NCBI RefSeq assembly: GCF_014651775.1 | Contig: NZ_BMXN01000002.1 | Span: 246,649 to 310,648 of the forward strand | DNA length: 64,000 nt | Direction: 5' to 3' | Source: Vreelandella hamiltonii | GTDB taxonomy: Bacteria; Pseudomonadota; Gammaproteobacteria; Pseudomonadales; Halomonadaceae | In this document: piece after piece, positions 48,718-56,730 of the stretch | Layout of the letters: the number at the start of each line of letters is the position of its first letter | Numbering within the stretch: the first letter of the stretch is position 1 | Made by a program: the position numbers and the translations under genes | The notes under the pieces: model-generated | Databases searched by the model: none | Told to the model about the DNA's origin: nothing | What the model saw: the letters and a program-made list of their open reading frames with translations, nothing else

Positions 48718-50569
48718 TCATTTTCCTTATCGCGGCCTTCACAGGAGGGCTGACATCAAGGCTTTGCCAGTAATCGAATACGGACTTCGCCCAGCTCTCA
48801 TCTTTGAGCTTTGGCACGATCCCAGCCTGGATCTGTGCGGGTGGGCGCTCTTTCAAAAAGGCAGCGAGGCGCGGGCCCTGCAATCCATCGATGCCAGCGA
48901 TGACCAGCATCGCATCCAAAACGGGCGGTACGCCCCATTCCTGCTCGTTACCCGCGTTGTCGAGTAATCGATCCATGATGACGCTGATCTCGACGGGAGC
49001 AATCTGCCCAAGAGCCCCCCTGAGTTGAGGTGCCATATCAGGCGAATCGAGCAGCGCGGTTAGTAGCTCGGCAGCGTTCGAAGAAAGGCGATCTTCGTCC
49101 GTGATGATCGGTGCATGCTCGCGGCTGACGTAAATGGCACCTCGCAAATCTTTGTCTGCCAGCGCAGGTGGCAAGGCTAGCCACTCCTTCACAAACGGGT
49201 GATCCCAAGGCTGATTCAAAGATAAATCCTTGCCTTGTTTCACATCGGTCTCCCAACCAGCGAGTATTGCTGGCTTGCCGTGCTTATCCGCCGCAACCGC
49301 TTTCATAAGTTCTTCGAAGGCCTTCGGATTACCACTACGCTCAAACAGCATCAGTTTGACCAGTGCTGCTTCATCCACACCCACGCCATGGGCGCGTGAA
49401 ATGCTCATCCGAATCGCCAGGGCGTTAAGAAAACGTTTGATGAGCCGTGGGTTGCCGTGAATACCTGACGCTGAGGTCATCACCGCCGCGAGACGTTCTG
49501 CTGTATCGAATTTCCCAATCAGTTCCGCAGGGTATTTCTTGGATAGGGACTGCATGAAAGTCCGGTCGACCCGACCACCTTGCCATGTTGTTCGAAGCTG
49601 ATCGCGGACTTTGATGCGGATGGACTCGATTTCCTCCCTAGGTAACCCGCTGTTCTCGGTGAACAGCATCATCATGTACGCCCGAACTTCCTGCGTCCCC
49701 AGAGGTGGTACTCGAATTGGAACCTGAATAAGCTTGTCGAAGTAGCTGGTGACAAGCACGTCATCCGGGACACCACTGAAGTGACGACGCACCGCATGCT
49801 TGATCATCTCGTTGTCTGCCGCGATGACGAAGGCCGTATTGCGCAGGAACAAGAACAGCCTAATAGCCTCAAGGGTTGATATAGTCGTTTCGGGCAGGCA
49901 GCGATCCAGATCGTCAATCAGCACAACGAGGGTGACGCCTAACTCATCCAAGACAGCTTCGAAATTATCTCGTAGTGCTTGGATTTCCTTGGGCGGTGAA
50001 GGCATCTGAGGTTGAGCTTTGATGAACTGTTTGGCTTCATCCGCTACCTTTCCAGCTTTGTCATGGGTTGCGTCAATTGTCGCCTGATTGACGTCCCCAG
50101 ACCACCATTGCTTGGTCAAACTCCACGCATCACCTATCAGGCCAGGCATCGGTACGCCGGCTGCTACAGAAGCTGCCGACATACCCATCATCTTAGCAAC
50201 CCGCAGCCAATTCACACGTTGACCCAGCTCGTAAGCCTTGTCCAGAGCGGTCTGACGCGCCTTAGCTTCTTCCTGTAGACGGGATGCTATTACGTCCATC
50301 AACGCCGCACGGGCGTCGTCATAGCCTTGGTACAACCAAGCATTGAACTCGACAAAAACGAAGTCTTTTTCAGGCTTATGCCCCGACTCAGGCGGATTGC
50401 GCAACGACGCCTGAATAAGCTTGATCATTGACGATTTGCCAGCCCCCCAAGCGCCAGAAACACCAATGGAAATGGGGCGTCCATTGGCTTGGTAAACGAT
50501 CTCAGCAACGGTGTCGGCAACCCCGGAAAAATTGAGGAAGTCTGTATCTGTTTCGTTATCGACCCACAT
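48698..50569 (-). CDS. qatA: Qat system KAP-family ATPase QatA
   Basis: A 623-residue KAP P-loop NTPase. It starts MWVDNETDTDFLNFSG, a typical QatA/KAP opening, has Walker A GAWGAGKSS near residues 39–47 and Walker B VVLIDDLDRCLP near 220. A helical insertion (about 120–170) follows a short hydrophobic stretch that may be the membrane-associated KAP insertion (MGMSAASVAAGVPMPGLIGD). The sensor region TSASGIHGNPRLIKRFLNAL lies near 383. Two ATGs are adjacent; the second (50569) is better spaced from AAGGAGAGG. First gene of the qatABC operon. A TATACT box on the minus strand at 50611–50616 may be its -10. Confidence 0.88.
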   Translation of the reverse strand: MWVDNETDTDFLNFSGVADTVAEIVYQANGRPISIGVSGAWGAGKSSMIKLIQASLRNPPESGHKPEKDFVFVEFNAWLYQGYDDARAALMDVIASRLQEEAKARQTALDKAYELGQRVNWLRVAKMMGMSAASVAAGVPMPGLIGDAWSLTKQWWSGDVNQATIDATHDKAGKVADEAKQFIKAQPQMPSPPKEIQALRDNFEAVLDELGVTLVVLIDDLDRCLPETTISTLEAIRLFLFLRNTAFVIAADNEMIKHAVRRHFSGVPDDVLVTSYFDKLIQVPIRVPPLGTQEVRAYMMMLFTENSGLPREEIESIRIKVRDQLRTTWQGGRVDRTFMQSLSKKYPAELIGKFDTAERLAAVMTSASGIHGNPRLIKRFLNALAIRMSISRAHGVGVDEAALVKLMLFERSGNPKAFEELMKAVAADKHGKPAILAGWETDVKQGKDLSLNQPWDHPFVKEWLALPPALADKDLRGAIYVSREHAPIITDEDRLSSNAAELLTALLDSPDMAPQLRGALGQIAPVEISVIMDRLLDNAGNEQEWGVPPVLDAMLVIAGIDGLQGPRLAAFLKERPPAQIQAGIVPKLKDESWAKSVFDYWQSLDVSPPVKAAIRKMNGNITK

Positions 50570-50991
50570 CATGCCTCTCCTTGGCTGCTGTCAGCATGAA
50601 TATTTGTAAAAGTATACATAGTAGCGGATAAGACGTAGACAGTGGCCTCTATTCCTCTACTACTTTTGGCAGTATGAGGTCTAGATAATTCGTCACCATG
50701 AGAGAGTGCCCATCAGTATTCATCTATCTTTAACAAGTCAATAAGATATGCATGCCCGAATCCTAGCAAACGCGGCATTGTGCATTTTAACAATGGATGC
50801 GGATATCTCTAAGAATCTGTAGTAGGAGCGTATAATTGCAGATCTCATCGAAAGCAAAGCAATAATTGTTGCTATGAGCTCTAGCACCTTACACTCTGAG
50901 TACCGCGATGAGGCCCTGTAGAAAGTCTCAAACATGGATATCATGACCGACGTAGCTGCTGACAGACCGCTACCGACACCATACCTTCTCG
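50570..50991. other. Gene-poor spacer upstream of qatA
   Basis: About 420 bases without a supportable gene. The part nearest qatA probably carries the qat promoter (TATACT on the minus strand at 50611–50616). A short minus-strand frame at 50738–50944 has no ribosome site or family match. The right end runs into the degraded GIY-YIG/DUF4357 gene. Confidence 0.5.
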
Positions 50992-51551
50992 CGTTATCTG
51001 GAGCCAGGACTATGAGCTCTGGTGAAAACCGCTGACCATTGGGTGCTAGATAACGGCACTTTCCTAGCTCGGACCCCGTCCCCGCTTTCTAAAGCCAACC
51101 GTGCTGATGCCGAGTGGTTTTTAGCCGGGATGCTGGTGATTTTTCCGCTATTGGGTATCGATGCGTCGAAGCAGCTAGCAGCCAAGCCGCCGGGGCATCT
51201 TCAGAGCAAGTCGAGCCGCCGCTGACGCTTTACCTCAACGAACGTGGGGCCGAAGGCACGGGTAGAGAAGTTGCTGATGGCTTTGTGGTACTCAAATGCT
51301 CATTGGCACGTATTGAGGAGACGCTTTCCATCCATGACTACATGCGCGAGCAGCGGCAACTTCTGCAAATGCGTGGCGTACTAGCACCGCAAAATGGAAA
51401 GTTGATATTCACTCAGGATTTTCGATTTTCCTCTCCTTCAACAGCAGCGGGCGTCTTGGTTGGCGGTAGCGCCAATGGCCGTTTGGCTTGGAAGGATCTA
51501 AATGGAGTAACGTTAAAATCTTTGCAGGATGCGCGCTTGGCAAAGATTTAG
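50992..51551 (+). pseudogene. Degraded GIY-YIG/DUF4357 family protein gene
   Basis: Fragments of one protein family appear in successive frames: RYLEPGL ending in a stop (50992–51015), then ALVKTADHWVLDNGT…SKANRADAEWFLAGMLVIFPLLG (51015–51170), then a shifted frame with FRFSSPSTAAGVLVGGSANGRLAWKDLNG (about 51418–51510). The last is the DUF4357 signature and the earlier pieces match the middle of the same family. The GIY-YIG nuclease N terminus is gone and at least two frameshifts are present. It converges on the EamA transporter gene, the stop codons overlapping. Confidence 0.75.
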
Positions 51552-52387
51552 TAACTGCCAATTGTGACAAGAGCTGTCGTCACAATAGAGAGCACTATAC
51601 CAATTATAGAGGAGCCGCTGAGCTTCTCCTTTCTTACAATTGATCCTAGTGTTACCGGGATTAATGGGTACATGGATACAATGATGATGCTCACTATAGC
51701 AAGCTGACCTGCCTGTGAGATGGTGTATAGAGCCAGTCCTGCTACACTGATTCCACCTGCTGTGAATGATAAGGTGTAAAACGTTTTTTTTGTTTTTTTA
51801 GTGTTTAGGCAAAAGGGGAGAAGAAGAATTGCTCCGCTGGCCATACTGATGGATATTCCATAAAAATTCGCTTCAGTGGATATTTTTCCCAAGAAGTGAA
51901 GTTGTACGGCAAACCCAAGTCCTGCGAGTAGTGCGAGAATTAAGCCGGATTTTTTATGTAATGAGGGTAGTCTTTTTCTTAATGATTTTCCACCTGAAAT
52001 CAACCAGACAGCAGGTAAAGATATTGCTATTCCAAGCCAAACGGCTAAGTTAGGGTTTTCTCCATTAAAAAATAATGACAGTAGAACTGATATCAACACC
52101 ATTGATACTGCGCTGAGGGGTACAACGATACCAAAAGGCGAGGTTGATAGAGCTCGATATAGAAAAAGGGCTCCTAGTGCTGAGCCTATTCCTGATAGCA
52201 TACCCCATATCATCGCATCGTTGTGCCATTTAGATAATGAAAATGATAAAATTAACCCGCAAAAACTACCGCCGATATGAGTGCATAAAGCAATTTTTAC
52301 GGCAGGGCAATGTTGGGATATCATGCCATTGATAAAGTGAGTCATGCCAATTAAGAACATTGCAGATAAAGCAAGTGTGATGCTCAT
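51548..52387 (-). CDS. EamA/DMT-family transporter of the ectoine-like cluster
   Basis: A 279-residue membrane protein with ten predicted helices in two repeats, as in the EamA drug/metabolite transporters that mostly export small molecules (AMIWGMLSGIGSALGALFLYRALSTSP in the first half, YTISQAGQLAIVSIIIVSMYP in the second). It follows the EctC-like gene by 12 bases and must share its transcript, so it probably moves the product or precursor of that pathway. Direction is not shown by the sequence. AT-rich. Confidence 0.82.
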   Translation of the reverse strand: MSITLALSAMFLIGMTHFINGMISQHCPAVKIALCTHIGGSFCGLILSFSLSKWHNDAMIWGMLSGIGSALGALFLYRALSTSPFGIVVPLSAVSMVLISVLLSLFFNGENPNLAVWLGIAISLPAVWLISGGKSLRKRLPSLHKKSGLILALLAGLGFAVQLHFLGKISTEANFYGISISMASGAILLLPFCLNTKKTKKTFYTLSFTAGGISVAGLALYTISQAGQLAIVSIIIVSMYPLIPVTLGSIVRKEKLSGSSIIGIVLSIVTTALVTIGSY

Positions 52388-52399
52388 TGATCATCCTGT

Positions 52400-52768
52400 T
52401 TAATATGATCCGTTTTCATTGTGTCTTTCGTCACCTTTGCATGCTGGAGTGAAAATGCACACTCCGCGCATTCTTTCGTGCGTCTTTAATAAATGCCTTT
52501 CGTTTTTTTCTACATGATATATTGTGCCGGGTTTTAAGAGATGTTTTTCTCCCGTTTTATAGTTGTGTAGCTCGCCTCTTCCTTCAATTACATAGACGTA
52601 CTCATCATGGTTTTCGTAACATAATTCTAATGTTTTGTTTTTATGAACTGTTGTTTCGTGAATCGAAAATAATTTATTGTACTGGCTAGTTATTGCTCTT
52701 ATGCTTGTAAATTTTTCTTCTGTAATAGTTGTGCAGTTTTTCATTTCTGGTGTTGTCAATACTTTCAT
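52400..52768 (-). CDS. Ectoine synthase-like cupin (EctC homologue)
   Basis: A 122-residue cupin that aligns along its length with ectoine synthase, which cyclises N-gamma-acetyl-diaminobutyrate. The iron ligands known for EctC are conserved here as Glu56 (ENHDEYVYVIEG), Tyr84 (KPGTIYHVEK) and His92. Substrate-pocket residues Arg24, Cys104, Phe106, Glu114 and His116 are also present (VCIFTPACKGDERHNENGSY). Differences are Phe20 for the usual Trp and Cys50 for the usual His. It is coupled to the upstream EctA-like gene by ATGA. The sequence is far from canonical halophile EctC and AT-rich, so the substrate may differ. Confidence 0.75.
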   Translation of the reverse strand: MKVLTTPEMKNCTTITEEKFTSIRAITSQYNKLFSIHETTVHKNKTLELCYENHDEYVYVIEGRGELHNYKTGEKHLLKPGTIYHVEKNERHLLKTHERMRGVCIFTPACKGDERHNENGSY

Positions 52769-53256
52769 TTTTGTTTCTCCTCAAAAGGTCCTACTCTGAC
52801 CAATATTTCTTTATGATGACTTTCATTGAAATGACTTTGGTCGAAAATATCTTCTTTTTCTATAGTGGTGTCTAGTAATCTAGAGATTCCGATAAGGGTC
52901 CTTTCAGCAACTTTGTTTTCTGGTGAGATTGTTGCTTCAATGTGTTTTGCTCCTGATGCTTTGCATGTTCTTGTTAGCTTGTGTAGTAGTTTTATCCCAA
53001 TTCCTTTGTTCAGTATTCTTTTGCTCATGGCCTGTTGCCATATGAGCAAGGTTGAGGGCTCATTAGGTCGCATGTAGCCTATGATAAATCCTTCTATACG
53101 GTTGTTTTTCTTAGCTATCAGCGAGGTGTTTTTAAAGTCCCTGCACCAAAGTAGATAAAAATATTCAGGGTAACTGTCCAGTTGTGGCGTTTGCTGGGCA
53201 AGTTGGTAGATGTATGGCGCATCTTCAATGCCAGGATGTATAAACTCATAGCTCAT
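52765..53256 (-). CDS. Diaminobutyrate acetyltransferase-like GNAT (EctA homologue)
   Basis: A 163-residue GNAT acetyltransferase resembling EctA. Matching features are the YFYLLWCRDFKNTSLIA stretch, EGFIIGYMRPNEPSTLLIWQ (EctA: GFVSGYxxPxxPxTLFVWQ), KHIEATISPENKVAERTL (EctA: ETTITPDNxAS) and the RVGPFE ending. EctA acetylates L-2,4-diaminobutyrate. No ectB (diaminobutyrate transaminase) accompanies it, so the substrate must come from elsewhere. First gene of a three-gene unit; AAGGA precedes its ATG. Divergent from a LysR gene 100 bases away. Confidence 0.75.
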   Translation of the reverse strand: MSYEFIHPGIEDAPYIYQLAQQTPQLDSYPEYFYLLWCRDFKNTSLIAKKNNRIEGFIIGYMRPNEPSTLLIWQQAMSKRILNKGIGIKLLHKLTRTCKASGAKHIEATISPENKVAERTLIGISRLLDTTIEKEDIFDQSHFNESHHKEILVRVGPFEEKQK

Positions 53257-53357
53257 GTTTTTTTCCTTCGGATTTTAAGAATGATTGATGTGATTTTATT
53301 TTTTAAATGGTTTTTGTGTAAAATTCGATTAGCTCATCCCAGCCATGAGGAGAGGTC

Positions 53358-54269
53358 ATGATCCGGGGCGCAGATATCACCATTGCTCAGTTACGGGCAC
53401 TGTTGGCCGTTGAGGAAGCGCAGTCGTATACCCGTGCAGCTGAACGTTTGGGTGTTAGCCAATCAGGGGTCAGCCATGCCATGCAGTCATTGGAGCAGCG
53501 TGTCGGCGGTGCCTTGATGGTGAAAACACCGCAGGGAGTCGAGCCGACGGCGCTGGGTGAGTTAGTACTCGCTAGCGCGAGAAAGATCATGGGTGAGCTA
53601 CAGGTGCTCAGTCATCAGGTATCGCACCACCATCATGAAACCGACACGACGCTCAAGATTGCCGCGATACCCAGTGCGCTGCATGGTTGGTTAGCCTCGG
53701 TGCTGTCAGTCTTTTCGAGCCGATACCCAGAAGCCATGGGGCTGGTGCTGGAAGGCGTGGAGGAGGAAATCAAGGAGTGGGTAGAAAGCGGCGTGGTGGA
53801 TGTTGGCATCACAACGGATACCACGCGGCTCAACCTGGGCTATTGGCGTGAGCACTTTGATTGGCAGTTGATCAGACAAGACGAGATCGTTGCTGTGCTG
53901 CCCAGCAGCCATTCGTTGAGCCAGCACGCCAGCGTAAGCGTCTCAGCGCTGGCCGAGCACCCGTTGGTCATGTCATCCGGGGGCTGTGAGGCGTTGATTC
54001 AGCAAATTTTTGCAAACTCCTTGGAAGCATCGGAAGGGGCGGTGCAGGTCGATTTTTGGGTGCGCGATACACGCACGTTGCTACAGATGGTGGCTAACGG
54101 TGTGGGCGTCAGTCTGGTGCCCACGTTGGCGTTGGTGAATAAGCTCAACGCCGATCTTGTGACGCGCCCGTTGTCGCCTCGTGGCGTTCGCCAACTGATC
54201 GCCTTCTGGCCCAAAAAGAAGCCGCTTGGCCCCGTCGGGCGGCAGCTGCTGCAGGCGTGCCGTGCCTAA
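53358..54269 (+). CDS. LysR-type regulator next to the ectoine-like cluster
   Basis: A 303-residue LysR regulator: winged helix with ITIAQLRALLAVEEAQSYTRAAERLGVSQ, SGVSHAMQSLEQRVGG, then an effector domain (LKIAAIPSALHGWLASVLSVF). GGAGAGG precedes the ATG. It is GC-rich like the core chromosome, unlike the AT-rich genes it faces, so it may be the older resident or may have been co-opted. Divergent placement suggests it controls the EctA/EctC-like operon. Confidence 0.87.
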   Translation: MIRGADITIAQLRALLAVEEAQSYTRAAERLGVSQSGVSHAMQSLEQRVGGALMVKTPQGVEPTALGELVLASARKIMGELQVLSHQVSHHHHETDTTLKIAAIPSALHGWLASVLSVFSSRYPEAMGLVLEGVEEEIKEWVESGVVDVGITTDTTRLNLGYWREHFDWQLIRQDEIVAVLPSSHSLSQHASVSVSALAEHPLVMSSGGCEALIQQIFANSLEASEGAVQVDFWVRDTRTLLQMVANGVGVSLVPTLALVNKLNADLVTRPLSPRGVRQLIAFWPKKKPLGPVGRQLLQACRA

Positions 54270-54391
54270 CCAGTCAAGAAGTCGGAGAGCATATTCATCG
54301 CTTTGTGAGAAGTAGCATCATCTTGATGCACTCTTGGCCCATCAGAGAAAAGAGTGGGGGATGTCGCCGGGGCAAGCCCATCCACTAGCCC

Positions 54392-54456
54392 ATGAGCCGA
54401 ATATCAACCATAATCGGCTCATCATCTGAGCCGAATAGGCGCGGTAATCGGCTCAT
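54392..54456. repeat. Tandem pair of palindromic repeats
   Basis: Two 31-base elements (54392–54422 and 54426–54456). Each has the arms TGAGCCGAATA and TAATCGGCTCAT around a variable centre. Arms of one copy can pair within the copy or with the other. They lie in the roughly 330-base spacer between the LysR gene and the DedA gene, where I see no other feature. Confidence 0.8.
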
Positions 54457-54602
54457 GTGCTTGGGGCAGCCAGGTTGGCTGCCAACTGAAGCAGCTGCCT
54501 GCCTTCCATAAACCTCATTCACCTCCGCATCATCCTGAATCGTGATAGAGATTGCGTTGACGTGGCACCCACCTGGCGGGGTTACTTGATGAATGAATGC
54601 AC

Positions 54603-55184
54603 ATGACGCTTGATTATTTCGTGGCGAACTATGGCAGCCTCGGCTTGTTCGTGGGGGCGAGCCTGGAGGGTGAAGCCGTCGCGATGCTGGGCGGCATCAT
54701 GATGCATCGGCACCTGATCGGGTTTGGTGAAGCGGTGCTCTCGCTTGCCTTGGGCGCTTTCCTGGCGGACCAGGTGTTCTTCCTGCTCGGGCATGGGTGG
54801 CGCAATAGCGCCATCGTGCGCTCGGTTCAGCGTAGCGCGGCGGGTGGGCGGGTACTGGCGACGTTCAACGCCCACCCGAATACGTTCGCGTTCTCCTTGC
54901 GGTTCCTTTATGGGCTGCGCATGGCCGGTGCGGTGACCATCGGCACGACCAACTTTCCCTGGCCCCGTTTCATCGTGCTCAATGCGCTGTCGGCGCTGAT
55001 CTGGTCGGCCGCCTGGGTCACGCTCGGTTATCTGTTTGGTCAGGCGCTCGCGCCACTGTTTGAGCGCCTGAGCAGCCTTTCCCATGTGGTGTTGGCAGGG
55101 GTGGCCGCCGTGCTTTGCGTCGCGATTGTGGCCGTGGTGGCTGCCAAGCGGAGAAGGGCCCAGCGCTTGAAGATGCGCGATTGA
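54603..55184 (+). CDS. DedA/SNARE-associated family membrane protein
   Basis: A 193-residue polytopic protein of the DedA (VTT) family, thought to move phospholipids across the membrane in relatives. Cues are GASLEGEAVAMLGGIMMHRHL with the conserved acidic residue, the SLRFLYGLRMAGAVTIG stretch with the conserved arginines, and SALIWSAAWVTLGYLFG. An ATG six bases upstream (54597) is an alternative start. Monocistronic; it converges on the exporter gene. Confidence 0.85.
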   Translation: MTLDYFVANYGSLGLFVGASLEGEAVAMLGGIMMHRHLIGFGEAVLSLALGAFLADQVFFLLGHGWRNSAIVRSVQRSAAGGRVLATFNAHPNTFAFSLRFLYGLRMAGAVTIGTTNFPWPRFIVLNALSALIWSAAWVTLGYLFGQALAPLFERLSSLSHVVLAGVAAVLCVAIVAVVAAKRRRAQRLKMRD

Positions 55185-55218
55185 GCGCAGCCACCCCTGC
55201 ACACGCATTACCCTATCG

Positions 55219-56412
55219 TTACCGCCTCCGCCGAGATAGCTCGGTGAGCAGCCCCAGCGTGAGCGCTGCCATGCCGCCGGTGTAGGCAATCAGCGGCCAG
55301 GCCGTGCTGCCATCCAGCATGACCACCACCGCAGTGCCCACGCCACCCACGATCAGGCTCTGCACACAGAAGTGCAGCGCCACGGCGGTGCCTGCCATGT
55401 CGCTGAAGGCGTGCAGCGCGCCGTTGGCGGTCACGGAGGTGATCAACACGATGCCCACGGCGGCGAGCCACATCGGTAAAACAAACGACCACAGGCTTGG
55501 CGTGAAGAACACTTCCCCCAGCCCCAGCAGGCCTGCGCTGGCCAGCAGAATCAGCGCGCCACGCAGGGCGCAGCCGGGAATGCCCCAGCGCGTCACGAAA
55601 CGTTTGGCAAAGCGCGCCGTCACGATCATGACCAGGGCCACCGTCGCAAAGGCCACGCTGAACCCCAACTCGCTAAAGCCCGCCCCTTCGATGAGCACTC
55701 GGGGAGCCGTCGAGAAGAACACGAAAAACGCCCCCATGGCGGTCCCGAACGCGACCGTATAAACCCAGAAATGAGCGCTGTTGAGCACGCGCCCTATATC
55801 CGCCAGGCGGGTGGGGGCGTATGCCTTGCGTGTTTCATGCCATCTCGGGAAGGCGTAGCCGAGGGTCAGCAGGGCCAGAATGCTCAGGGTGATGAACAGG
55901 GCGCTCCAGCCCAGGTAACGGGCTATCAGCGCGCCCGCGATGGGCCCCAGCGCAGGCACCACCGCTAGCATGGCATTCATCAGGCTGTAGATGACCGCGC
56001 TTTCCGGCGTGTTGGCGTACACATCGCGCACCGTGGCGAACATCGCGACCAGCATGGCGGCGGCCCCCATGGCTTGCACCAGCCTGAGCCCCACGAATAG
56101 CCAGGCTTCCGTGGTGAACGCCAGGAAGAAGGAGGCCGCCGCAAAAACGAGGGTGCCGCCGATCAGGATGGGGCGACGGCCCAGGCGGTCCGAAAGCGGG
56201 CCAAAGAGGATCTGGCCCACGCCCAGCATGATCATGTAGAGCGTCAACGTAAGCTGAACGACCTCGGGCGTGGTATCGAGAATGCCCGGCATGGCAGGCA
56301 CCACCGGCAGGTAGATATCCATGCCGAGTGAGGCAAGCAGATTGAAAGGGGCCAGCAACGCCAGCGCCAGGGGTAGGCGATAAGCCCAAGGGCTTGGGTT
56401 TTGAATAGGCAC
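55219..56412 (-). CDS. CmlA/FloR-like MFS drug exporter
   Basis: A 397-residue major facilitator with 12 helices. Its first 130 residues follow the chloramphenicol exporters CmlA/FloR very closely: LAPFNLLASLGMDIYLPVVP, TLYMIMLGVGQILFGPLSD followed by RLGRRPILIGG, and MFATVRDVYANTPESAVIY (CmlA: LLASLGMDMYLPAVP, GQLLFGPLSDRLGRRP, TFATVRDIYAGREESNVIY). The GTG at 56412 has GGAG eight bases upstream and gives the usual N terminus; an ATG at 56490 would add 26 unlikely residues. No integron or transposon lies next to it, so it is probably an intrinsic chromosomal homologue. Actual drug specificity is unknown. Confidence 0.85.
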   Translation of the reverse strand: MPIQNPSPWAYRLPLALALLAPFNLLASLGMDIYLPVVPAMPGILDTTPEVVQLTLTLYMIMLGVGQILFGPLSDRLGRRPILIGGTLVFAAASFFLAFTTEAWLFVGLRLVQAMGAAAMLVAMFATVRDVYANTPESAVIYSLMNAMLAVVPALGPIAGALIARYLGWSALFITLSILALLTLGYAFPRWHETRKAYAPTRLADIGRVLNSAHFWVYTVAFGTAMGAFFVFFSTAPRVLIEGAGFSELGFSVAFATVALVMIVTARFAKRFVTRWGIPGCALRGALILLASAGLLGLGEVFFTPSLWSFVLPMWLAAVGIVLITSVTANGALHAFSDMAGTAVALHFCVQSLIVGGVGTAVVVMLDGSTAWPLIAYTGGMAALTLGLLTELSRRRR

Positions 56413-56730
56413 AGGAAAAGCTCCGTACGAATCAGCGTATTCGACGGCGGCCTGCAGGGCATCGATGGGATGGTCAGGCTGCCGCAACAACGAGTGAAGC
56501 AGGGTTGTTGCGGCCTAGCGGTCTGCTTTTTTGGAACCCATGGGTGCTTTCCGTGAGGTGACGACGTTGCGGTGCCTTTGGCGTTGTTAGCGTATCAGAG
56601 ACGAGCCATAAAAGGCTATTCAGCCCATGGCCAGGCAATGGCGGGGGAGTATCCTTGTAGCGGCCAAAAACACTGGGCCAAGATATATCGCGTACCATGG
56701 GAGTACACTCATTGCCGAGGCCCCCATGCC
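56413..56730. other. Divergent intergenic region, exporter and NYN gene
   Basis: About 320 bases holding the upstream regions of two divergent genes. I see no convincing gene or RNA in it; frames running through it lack ribosome sites. The leader peptide/attenuator known upstream of cmlA was not recognised here. Confidence 0.45.

Noticed and set aside
50738..50944. 68-residue minus-strand frame upstream of qatA
   Set aside because: No ribosome site, unusual composition and no recognisable family; it lies in degraded spacer.
54392..54456. CRISPR array
   Set aside because: Only two units, palindromic throughout and only three bases apart, with no spacer pattern or cas genes.
44513..54600. Integrase-mediated genomic island with att repeats at guaA
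   Set aside because: No integrase gene was found and no second copy of the guaA 3' end was recognised beyond the island.
55219..56412. Recently acquired mobile resistance gene
   Set aside because: No integron, transposase or base-composition break surrounds it.
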